Shown here: piece by piece, positions 9,107-16,846 of the stretch
How the letters are laid out: each line of letters opens with the position of its first letter
Numbering within the stretch: position 1 is the stretch's first letter
Position numbers and translations under genes: made by a program
Notes under the pieces: model-generated
Seen by the model: the letters and a program-made list of their open reading frames with translations, nothing else
Database searches by the model: none
What the model was told of the DNA's origin: nothing
From: Planctomycetota bacterium
Lineage (GTDB): Bacteria; Planctomycetota; B15-G4; SIAN01
DNA length: 37,048 bases
Reading direction: 5' to 3'
NCBI GenBank assembly: GCA_016872815.1
Contig: VGYY01000005.1
Coordinates: 1 to 37,048, forward strand

Positions 9107-9637
9107 ATGCGTTACTGGGTCGACGGCTACAACGTGATCCACCGTGCGCCGATCGGCGCGGGCGCGAGCCTGCACGAGCGGCGCGCGGAGCTGCTGGCGC
9201 GGATCGCGGCAAGCGGGATGGCGGCCTTCGTCGCCTTCGACTCGAAGGAGCGCGTGGTCGGTGCCGAGCCGAGCGTGCCGCGCCGGATCGAAGTCGCGTT
9301 CGCGCGGGGCGGGCAGAACGCCGACCAGCTGCTGCTCGAGCGGCTGCGCAAGGAGCGCGACCTGCGCGGCGCGGTGCTGGTCAGCGACGATCGCGACCTG
9401 CGCGACCGCGCGCCGGGGCTCGGGGTGGAGACGCTGACGGTGGCGGCGTTCGCGAAGAAGCTCCTGCCGGCCGGCGCGGCCGGCGACGGCGCGAAGGGCG
9501 GCGGCCGGAAGGCGGCGAGCGGCGCGGCCGCGGGCGGGCGCGCGCTGTCGCGGCGCGAGGTCGATGACTGGATGGAGTGGTTCGGCTACGAGCGCGCGCC
9601 GGGAGCGGCGCCGGCGCCGAAGCGGAGCCGCCGATGA
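9107..9637 (+). CDS. NYN-domain (YacP-like PIN-fold) putative ribonuclease
   Basis: MRYWVDGYNVIHR, FVAFDSKERV, FARGGQNADQLLLERLRKERDLRGAVLVSDDRDLRDRAPGLGVETLTVAAFAKKL; acidic residues spaced as in NYN domains. Confidence 0.82.
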   Translation: MRYWVDGYNVIHRAPIGAGASLHERRAELLARIAASGMAAFVAFDSKERVVGAEPSVPRRIEVAFARGGQNADQLLLERLRKERDLRGAVLVSDDRDLRDRAPGLGVETLTVAAFAKKLLPAGAAGDGAKGGGRKAASGAAAGGRALSRREVDDWMEWFGYERAPGAAPAPKRSRR

Positions 9638-10728
9638 GCGCCCCGAAGCCCGAACTCGCCATCGATCCCGACATCACGCGGGCGCGGATGCCGCCGGCGG
9701 CGCTCTACCGCGATCCGGCCTGGTGGAAGGCGCTGTGCGACGGGCCGCTGGCGCGCGGCTGGCACTGCCTCGGCGTGGCCGACGGGCTCGAGGCGGTCGG
9801 CGCCGCGCGGCCGCTCGTGCTGCTGCCGGGCGCGCTCGACGAACCGGTGGTGGTCGTGCGCGGCGGCGACGGCGAGCTGCGGCTGCTCGCCAACGCATGC
9901 ACCCATCGCGCCCACCTCGTGGTCGAGCAGGCGGGGTGCGGGCGCGCGCTGCGCTGCAGCTACCACGGGCGCGGCTTCGCGCTCGACGGGCGGTGCACCG
10001 GTGCGCCGGGGTTCGAGGGAGTGGCCGGTTTCCCGGGAGCCGAAGACGCGCTCGCGCGCTACGCGCTCGCCGAGTGGCGCGGGCTCCTGTTCGGGTCGCT
10101 CGCGCCCGAGGCGCCGTGGCGCGAGGTGATCGCGCCGGTGGAGGAGCGGGCGGCGCCGTTCCTGCCGGCGCGCTGGCGGCATGACGCGACGCTCGACCAG
10201 ACCTTCGAGTTCGACGGCCACTTCGCGCTGTACGTCGAGAACTACCTCGAGGGGCTGCACATCCCGTTCATCCATCCGGGGCTGAACGCGCGACTCGACT
10301 GGAAGCAGTACGGCTACGCGAGCTTCGCCCACGGCACGCTGCAGGTCGGCGTCGCCGCCGCGGGCGAGCCGACGTTGCCGCTGCCGGCCGGGCATCTCGA
10401 CACGGCGCGCGGGCCGGTGGGCGCGCTCTACTTCTGGCTCTTCCCGACCACCATGGTGAACCTCTATCCGTGGGGCCTCTCGCTCAACGTGATCGAACCG
10501 CTCGGGCCGGCGCGCACGCGGGTCCGCTTCCTCGCTTTCGTCGAGCGGCCGGAGTTGCACGATCGCGGCGCCGGTTCGGGGCTGGTGCAGGTGGAGCTCG
10601 AGGACGAGCGCGCGGTGCTGCAGGTGATGAAGGGGCTCGCCGCGCGCGCGTACCGCGGCGGCCGGTACGTCCCGCACGCCGAGCAGGGCGTCCACGCCTT
10701 CCACCGGATGCTCGCGCGCACGCTCTGA
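9634..10728 (+). CDS. Rieske [2Fe-2S] aromatic ring-hydroxylating oxygenase alpha subunit-like protein
   Basis: Rieske motif CTHRAHLVVEQAGCGRALRCSYHGRGF; mononuclear iron motif ENYLEGLHIPFIH; ATGA overlap with the NYN gene. Confidence 0.9.
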   Translation: MSAPKPELAIDPDITRARMPPAALYRDPAWWKALCDGPLARGWHCLGVADGLEAVGAARPLVLLPGALDEPVVVVRGGDGELRLLANACTHRAHLVVEQAGCGRALRCSYHGRGFALDGRCTGAPGFEGVAGFPGAEDALARYALAEWRGLLFGSLAPEAPWREVIAPVEERAAPFLPARWRHDATLDQTFEFDGHFALYVENYLEGLHIPFIHPGLNARLDWKQYGYASFAHGTLQVGVAAAGEPTLPLPAGHLDTARGPVGALYFWLFPTTMVNLYPWGLSLNVIEPLGPARTRVRFLAFVERPELHDRGAGSGLVQVELEDERAVLQVMKGLAARAYRGGRYVPHAEQGVHAFHRMLARTL

Positions 10729-10750
10729 TCGCCGCGGGTTCGATCCGGGA

Positions 10751-10776
10751 CGAGGACGGCGTGGACTGCGTCCTCG
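10751..10776. terminator. Perfect 8-bp stem between convergent genes (possible bidirectional terminator)
   Basis: cgaggacg-gcgtggactg-cgtcctcg, between the Rieske gene (+, ends 10728) and a lipoprotein gene (-, ends 10864); no T-tract. Confidence 0.45.
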
Positions 10777-10863
10777 GCGAGCAGCGCCGCGCTGAACCTG
10801 ATCACGGATCGGTCGAATCGTCGCTGCGACGGAATGACGGAATTGCGGAGATGGGGGCGGCGG

Positions 10864-11625
10864 TCAGTGGCCGGTGTGGCCGTCGATGACGAGGGCGAGG
10901 CGCAGCGGCTCGGGCGGGTCGGTGGGGGCGGCGCCGGCGGCGCGACCGAGCAGGGCGACTTCGAGCGCCTGCTCGGCGAGCTCCCCGCGCTGCGCGATCC
11001 GCGGCTGGCCGTCCGGCGGCGCCGGCTCGCTCGCGGCGGTCACATAGAGCACCAGCGCGTGGTCGCTCGGCGACACCGGCACCGACAGCGCCAGCAGCGC
11101 TTCCTTGGTCGTGACCGCTTCCGGCGACTGCTCCTCGGCGAGGCTGGTCAGCACGAGGAAGTCGCGGCTGTCCGAGGTGCCGAGGTGGTTGCCGTCGCTC
11201 GGCTGATGGACGTAGCGCAGGCCGTAGACGCCGGCGTCGATCGCCTGGTCGCGGTAGTCGTGCGCCCCGGTCACGGCACGGGCCACGCCGACGAACGCCC
11301 CCGGCTCGATCCGCCCCAGCGTGAAGTTGCCGTCCGCCGCCTGCGGCAGCAGCGGCAGCTCGGCGCGCCACCAGACCTCGAGCCGCACCTTGCCGTCGGG
11401 AGCCACCACGCGCATCCCGTCCGCCGCGAGCAGCGCCGCGAACGACTCCTTCGCGCGCGCCGCATCCGGCACGGTCGAGCCGCCCGCCGCGTCGCGGATC
11501 GGCTCGACCCGCCAGACTTTCGCCGCGGGAGCCGCCACCGGCGCCACCGCGGGCGCCGCCTCCTGGCCGCCGTCGCTGGAAGCGCCGCCGCACCACAGCA
11601 GCGCGATGCAGAAGCTCGCTCGCAT
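10864..11625 (-). CDS. Hypothetical exported protein / lipoprotein
   Basis: 253-aa ORF, N-terminus MRASFCIALLWCGGASSDGG; coherent protein composition; no family recognised. Confidence 0.65.
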   Translation of the reverse strand: MRASFCIALLWCGGASSDGGQEAAPAVAPVAAPAAKVWRVEPIRDAAGGSTVPDAARAKESFAALLAADGMRVVAPDGKVRLEVWWRAELPLLPQAADGNFTLGRIEPGAFVGVARAVTGAHDYRDQAIDAGVYGLRYVHQPSDGNHLGTSDSRDFLVLTSLAEEQSPEAVTTKEALLALSVPVSPSDHALVLYVTAASEPAPPDGQPRIAQRGELAEQALEVALLGRAAGAAPTDPPEPLRLALVIDGHTGH

Positions 11626-11683
11626 GACCCCGCCTCTTCGCTGTCGCGGCCGCTGCGACCGTCTGCCGGACGCGCCGGGCGTC

Positions 11684-12466
11684 TCAGCGCGCCCTGACCT
11701 CGTCGTGACCGACCGTCCGCGGCGGCACCGCCGTCTCGATCTCGAACTTGCCGAGGAAGGCGCTGCGCGAATCGCGGTCGATCCACGCCAGCTCGAGCAG
11801 CGTCCCCTTGACCTTGTGCTCGACGGTGAAGACGGCGTGCTTGTCGGCCAGCGCCGTGACCAGCGGCGGATAGAAGGTCTTCTCGTGGCCGCAGACTTCG
11901 TCGGTCTCCTTGAGGCAGCGCGTCTCGATCTGCGCGATCTCGCCGGCCTCGAACTTGGCGCACCCCTCCTTGTCGCAGCAGTCGACCTTGAGCGCGATCG
12001 AGGTCGGGATCTCCTCGATCACGTTGCCGCCGAGCTCGCCCGCCTGGGTCGCGACGAAGTCGCGCAGCGCGCGCAGTTGCTCGTCGTTCGCGCGCGCGTC
12101 GACCAGCAGGACGTTCCGCACCGGCAGCGCCGAGTGGTAGGGGTCGCCCAGCGTCGATTTGGCGACGATCACCAGCGCGACGCCGAGCCCCTTCAGCTCG
12201 ACGCCCTTCCAGGCGCCCTCGCTGAACTTCCAGACCAGGGTCGCCTGACGGCCCTGCTCGCTGGTCTCCGAGTTGGCGTAGCAGGCGCCGACCCAGACAT
12301 CGCAGGTGCGCGCCTCGAGGTAGTCGCCGCGGAGCATCGAGGCGAGCGGTGCGCTCGGCTGCGGCCGCGGCCGCTCGTCATCACCACGGCTCGTGTCGCC
12401 ACCGAACCCGGCGAACGCGCTACCGGCCAAGAGCAGCGCGCCCAGTACCGCACTCACGGTCCGCAT
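11684..12466 (-). CDS. DUF1326-like exported protein
   Basis: Signal peptide MRTVSAVLGALLLAGSAFA, then LRGDYLEARTCDVWVGACYANSE...QATLVWKFSEGAWKGVELKGLGVALVIVAKSTLGDPYHSALPVRNVLLVDARANDEQLRALRDF; DUF1326-type pattern. Confidence 0.8.
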   Translation of the reverse strand: MRTVSAVLGALLLAGSAFAGFGGDTSRGDDERPRPQPSAPLASMLRGDYLEARTCDVWVGACYANSETSEQGRQATLVWKFSEGAWKGVELKGLGVALVIVAKSTLGDPYHSALPVRNVLLVDARANDEQLRALRDFVATQAGELGGNVIEEIPTSIALKVDCCDKEGCAKFEAGEIAQIETRCLKETDEVCGHEKTFYPPLVTALADKHAVFTVEHKVKGTLLELAWIDRDSRSAFLGKFEIETAVPPRTVGHDEVRAR

Positions 12467-12622
12467 TGTCGTGCTCCGCTGTCGCTTCCTGATCGTCGGG
12501 ACGATCCAGCCCGACCGGCACGCGGGTTGGCCTGTCGCCGGAGGCGTTCGTGACCGACCGCGAACTCTATCGGCAGGCGCCGGCCGTCGCTGCGGCCGGT
12601 GCGCCCGCCGCGCCTGCTGCTC

Positions 12623-12856
12623 TCACCCCTCGTAGCAGCCGCGCTCCGGGTTGCACTTCGCGGCGTCGCACGGCTCGCTCTCGGGACCGAGGGCCGTGAA
12701 CGTCTTCAGGCACCAGAAGCTGCGCCCTTCGAGGGCGCGCACCGGATCGGCCTGCCACCGTTCCATCTGCTCCTGCGAGGTGTAGTACATCTCCTTGCAG
12801 CGCAGATTGCGGCAGAGGCGGTGGCCGGCAGCCGGACGCAGGTTGGCGAAGCTCAT
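12623..12856 (-). CDS. Small Cys-rich protein of unknown function, last gene of the molybdenum hydroxylase operon
   Basis: MSFANLRPAAGHRLCRNLRCKEMYYTSQEQMERWQADPVRALEGRSFWCLKTFTALGPESEPCDAAKCNPERGCYEG; its start lies 1 nt after the FAD subunit stop. Confidence 0.75.
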   Translation of the reverse strand: MSFANLRPAAGHRLCRNLRCKEMYYTSQEQMERWQADPVRALEGRSFWCLKTFTALGPESEPCDAAKCNPERGCYEG

Positions 12857-12857
12857 C

Positions 12858-13847
12858 TCACGCTCCCTTCAGCGCCGCCGCGCACGCGCGCCGCAGCGCG
12901 ACCTGCGCCAGCTCGACCTTGTAGGCGTTGCCCTTGAGCGGAGTCGCCGACTTCGCGACCGCCGCCGCCAGACCGGCGATGGCGGCGGCGTCGATCGCCT
13001 TGCCGACCAGCGCCGCCGCTTCCGGCACGCTCCAAGGCGTCGGCGCCACGTGGCCGAGCGCGACGCGCGCCGCCACGCACTTGCCGCCGCCGTCCAGCTC
13101 GAACGCAACCGCCGCCGCCGCCAGCGGCCAGTCGAGTCCCTGGCGCGGGCGCACCTCGTAGGTCGCGCTCCGCGGCCGCGGTCGCGGCAACGTGACCGCC
13201 ACCAGCAGTTCGTCGGCGGCGAGCGCGGTCTCGCGCTCGCCCGCCGTCGCCGGCGTTCGGTAGAGCTCCTCGACCTGGACGGTCCGGTTGCCCTTCGGCG
13301 ACGCGATCTCGGCGGTGGCGCCGCAGGCGATCAGCGCCGGCGCCAGGCTCGATGCGTGCACGAACTTCGCGGGTCCCGCGTTGCCGAAGACCGCGTGGTA
13401 GCGGTGGTCGCCCTTCTCGACCATCGAGCTGCCGTCGGCCTCCTGCGCCAGGAGCCCGTGACCGCGCCGGAAGTACCAGCAGCGCGGCCGCTGCAGCAGT
13501 TCGCCGCCGACGGTGCCCATGGCGCGCAGCTGCAGGCTGCGGATCCCCGCCGTGGCGTGCCAGAGCGCCGGCCACTTGGCGGCCCACTGGTTCAGCGCGC
13601 CCGACTGCAGCAACGCGTCGAGCGTGACCGTCGCGCCGATCCGGAGCCCGTCCTTGCCGACCGTGATCGCCTGCAGCGGCGCGATCCCCATCAGCGAGAC
13701 CAGCCGCTTCGGCTCGACCACGAAGTCCTTCATCAGCGAGAGCAGGTCGGTGCCGCCGGCGAGCGGCGCCACCTCGCCGTCCTTCGCCGAGAGCAGCCCG
13801 ATCGCCTCCTCGACCGTCGCCGGCCGCGCGTACTCGAATGCGTTCAT
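12858..13847 (-). CDS. FAD-binding subunit of xanthine dehydrogenase-family enzyme (PaoB/YagS-like), cluster cysteines largely missing
   Basis: MNAFEYARPATVEEAIGLLSAKDGEVAPLAGGTDLLSLMKD...LRIGATVTL...GTVGGELLQRPRCWYFRRGHGLLAQEADGSSMVEKGDHRYHAVFG. Confidence 0.9.
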   Translation of the reverse strand: MNAFEYARPATVEEAIGLLSAKDGEVAPLAGGTDLLSLMKDFVVEPKRLVSLMGIAPLQAITVGKDGLRIGATVTLDALLQSGALNQWAAKWPALWHATAGIRSLQLRAMGTVGGELLQRPRCWYFRRGHGLLAQEADGSSMVEKGDHRYHAVFGNAGPAKFVHASSLAPALIACGATAEIASPKGNRTVQVEELYRTPATAGERETALAADELLVAVTLPRPRPRSATYEVRPRQGLDWPLAAAAVAFELDGGGKCVAARVALGHVAPTPWSVPEAAALVGKAIDAAAIAGLAAAVAKSATPLKGNAYKVELAQVALRRACAAALKGA

Positions 13848-13863
13848 TGCGGGTCTCCTCTTC

Positions 13864-15993
13864 TCACGTCTTCAGCGCGGCGAGGACGCGGTCGGGCGTC
13901 ATCGGGCAGCGCTTCACGCGGGCGCCGATCGCGTTGGCGACGGCGTTGGCGATCGCCGCCATCGGGCTGATCGCCGGCGGCTCGCCGATGCCGATCACGC
14001 CGCGCGCGACGTGCTCGGGCGTCTGCATCATGTGGACGTCGAGCCGCCCGACGTCGGCGATGCCGGCGAGCTTGTAGAACTCGAGGTCCGGGTTCAGCAC
14101 GACGCCGGTGACCGGATCCTGGATGCGCTCCTCGTAGAGCGCCGCGCAGACCCCCATGATCATCGCGCCGCGCACCTGGCTCTCGGTGGTGAGCAGGTCG
14201 ATGATGCGGCCGCAGTCCTGCACCGCGACCATCTGCCGCACGGTGACGATGCCGGTCTCGCAATCGACCTCGACGTCGGCCATCTGCACGCCGCCGACCT
14301 GCGAACTCGACATGCCGTTGCCGCGCTGCGTCTGCCCCATGGTCACGACCGGCTGCGCGCCGAGCCGCCGGCAGGCGTCGGCGAACGGCACGCCTCCCGC
14401 CGCCGACTCGCGGCCGCGGATCAGCCCGTCCTTCGCGATCAGCTGTTCCGGCGCCGCGTTCATCTCCGGCGCGATCGCCGCGCACAACTTGTCCAGCGCC
14501 TGCACGCAGGCATGGCGCGTCGCCGTGCTGATGGCGCCGACGGTGGTGGAGCCGCCCGAGCCGTCCGATTGCGGGTAGCGGTTCTCGCCGATCAGCACGG
14601 TCACCTTGGCGAGCGGCAGCCCGAAGGTCTCGGCCGCGACGATGCCGATGGTGGTGCGCGCGCCGACGCCGAGGTCCTGCGTGCCGCACCGGAGCTCGAC
14701 CGCGCCGTCGGGGTGGAGCGTGCACTGCACGTTGCTGTTGTGCGGCCCGCCGCCCCAGGTGTGCAGGGCGAGGCCGACGCCGCGGCGCACCACGTCGCCC
14801 TGGTCGCCGCGCGGGATCCACTTCTTCTTCCAGCCGATCATCTCGGCGGCGATCTCGAGTTCCTCGCGGTAGACGTCGGCGCGCGAAGTGAGCCCGAGGT
14901 TCTTCCGGAAGAAGTCGAGCTCGTCCATGCCGAGCTCGGCCGCGGCATCCGACAGCGCCGCCATGGTCAGCAGGCACATCTGCGGGTGGTTCGGCGCGCG
15001 CCACGCCCGCTGCGCGCCGGTGTTGGTGAAGATCGGCGTCGACTTCACCTTCTTGTTCGGGATGTTGCCGAAGACGTAGGGGAGGCCCGGCGCGCCCATG
15101 CCGCCGTTGACGCCGCCGGTGCCCCAGGCGTCCGACTCCCAGGCGACGATCTCGCCGTCGTCCTTGACGCCGACGCGCATGCGACCGAACGCCGACAGGC
15201 GCGAACCGGCCAGCGCGATCTCCATGTCGCGCTCCAGCATCACCTTGACCGGCCGGCCGGTCTGCCGGGCGAGCCGCGCCGCCAGCGCGCCCCAGAGGTC
15301 GGCGCCGAACTTGGAGCCGAAGCCGCCGCCCATGTGCTGGCAACTGACGCGCACCTGCGCCGCCGGCACACCGGCCGCCTGCGCGAACTCGCCGCCCACG
15401 CCCGACACCGCCTGCGACGAGCACCAGGCGCGCACGACCGGCTGTCCGTCCTCCTCGCCGAACTCGACCACCGAGCCGTGCGACTCGAGGCAGCAGTGGG
15501 TGAGCACCGAACAGCCGACCTCGGTCTCGCTCACCACCGCCGCGCCGCCGATCGCCTCGGCGAAGTCGTCGGTGAGCTGCTCGCGGCCCGGCTTCGCCTG
15601 GTTGCCGGCCATGGCGACGTCGTCATCGACGACGTTGTGGGCGAGACGGTCGAAGGTCACCTTGACCCGGCGCACTGCCTCGCGCGCGATCTCCTCGCTC
15701 TCCGCGGCGATGCAGGCGACCTCCTGGAACGAGGTCTTGAGCTCGCTGCCGACCCCGGCGATCACCTCGACGGCGACCACGCCGGGCAGCTGCTGCGCCG
15801 GCGTCACGTCCAGGGAGGCGACCCGCGCCCGCCCGTACGGGCAGGTGACGAACTTCGCCCAGAGCATGCGCGGACGGTTGATGTCGTAGGTGTACTTCGC
15901 CCGTCCGGCGCACTTGTCGGGGCCGTCGATGCGCGGCACGCGCGTGCCGAGCAGCGAGCAGTCCTTCGGATCGGGCCACGCGAGGTCGGCCAT
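13864..15993 (-). CDS. Molybdopterin-binding subunit of xanthine dehydrogenase-family enzyme (PaoC/YagR-like)
   Basis: LLGTRVPRIDGPDKCAGRAKYTYDINRP, SCQHMGGGFGSKFGADLWG, NTGAQRAWRAPNHPQMCLLTMAALSDAAAELGMDELDFFRKN, GIGEPPAISPMAAIANAVANAIG. Confidence 0.92.
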   Translation of the reverse strand: MADLAWPDPKDCSLLGTRVPRIDGPDKCAGRAKYTYDINRPRMLWAKFVTCPYGRARVASLDVTPAQQLPGVVAVEVIAGVGSELKTSFQEVACIAAESEEIAREAVRRVKVTFDRLAHNVVDDDVAMAGNQAKPGREQLTDDFAEAIGGAAVVSETEVGCSVLTHCCLESHGSVVEFGEEDGQPVVRAWCSSQAVSGVGGEFAQAAGVPAAQVRVSCQHMGGGFGSKFGADLWGALAARLARQTGRPVKVMLERDMEIALAGSRLSAFGRMRVGVKDDGEIVAWESDAWGTGGVNGGMGAPGLPYVFGNIPNKKVKSTPIFTNTGAQRAWRAPNHPQMCLLTMAALSDAAAELGMDELDFFRKNLGLTSRADVYREELEIAAEMIGWKKKWIPRGDQGDVVRRGVGLALHTWGGGPHNSNVQCTLHPDGAVELRCGTQDLGVGARTTIGIVAAETFGLPLAKVTVLIGENRYPQSDGSGGSTTVGAISTATRHACVQALDKLCAAIAPEMNAAPEQLIAKDGLIRGRESAAGGVPFADACRRLGAQPVVTMGQTQRGNGMSSSQVGGVQMADVEVDCETGIVTVRQMVAVQDCGRIIDLLTTESQVRGAMIMGVCAALYEERIQDPVTGVVLNPDLEFYKLAGIADVGRLDVHMMQTPEHVARGVIGIGEPPAISPMAAIANAVANAIGARVKRCPMTPDRVLAALKT

Positions 15994-15994
15994 C

Positions 15995-16639
15995 TCAGTT
16001 GCCTCCCTTGCCGGCCAGCGCGTCGACGACCGCCTGCGCGACGCCGTGATAGGTGCCGCAGCGGCAGAGGTTGCCGCCCAGCCCGTCGAGCGCCTGCTCG
16101 CGCGTGGCGCCGGGGTTGGCGCGCTTGAACGACTCGCACGCCATGACGAAGCCCGGCGTGCAGAAGCCGCATTGCTGGGCGTCGTTGGCGACGAAACACT
16201 TCTGGATCGGCGCGGCGCCGCCGTGGGTCTCGGCGAGCCCCTCGACCGTCTCGATGGCACGGCCGTTCGCCTCGACCGCCAGCACGGTGCAGGCGTAGAC
16301 CGCCTTGCCGTCCAGCAGGACCGTGCACGCCCCGCAGGTGGCGCGATCGCACACCTTCTTGGCGCCGGTCAGGTCGAGGTGGTTGCGCAGCGCATCGAGC
16401 AGCGTCACCCGCGGCTCGAGGCGCAGCTGGCGCACCTTGCCGTTGACGTTCAGGGCCACCGCGACTGGAGCGGGACCGAACACCGTCCCGGCCGCCGCGG
16501 CCTGTGGCCCGGCCTTCGCACCGAGTGCGGCGGCCGCGGGGGCGACTGCGCCGGCAGCCAGCGCTCCGGCGCCCACTCCCTTGAGGAAGCCACGCCGCGA
16601 GACGCCGGAAGCGTCCTGCGGCTGATCGGACCGGCTCAT
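15995..16639 (-). CDS. Tat-exported [2Fe-2S] subunit of xanthine dehydrogenase-family enzyme (PaoA/YagT-like)
   Basis: Twin-arginine signal GVSRRGFLKGVGAGALAAGAVAPAAAA; KVCDRATCGACTVLLDGKAVYAC, QQCGFCTPG and NLCRCGTY iron-sulfur motifs. Confidence 0.92.
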   Translation of the reverse strand: MSRSDQPQDASGVSRRGFLKGVGAGALAAGAVAPAAAALGAKAGPQAAAAGTVFGPAPVAVALNVNGKVRQLRLEPRVTLLDALRNHLDLTGAKKVCDRATCGACTVLLDGKAVYACTVLAVEANGRAIETVEGLAETHGGAAPIQKCFVANDAQQCGFCTPGFVMACESFKRANPGATREQALDGLGGNLCRCGTYHGVAQAVVDALAGKGGN

Positions 16640-16846
16640 GCGCCACTCCTCCCTCGGACGGTTCGATCCCGCGATGCGATCCGCGCCGCGGGCGCCACGG
16701 AAGGCGGCATCACAACGGACGACCCGGCGCAGGGCAAGCGCGGAACCGCGCAGGTCGCGGCGGGCGCGGCCGCTGGACGGAGCGGATACAACGCAGCGGT
16801 GCCACCGTGCCAGTGGAGCGCCGGCAACCGGCGCCATGTCGAGGAG

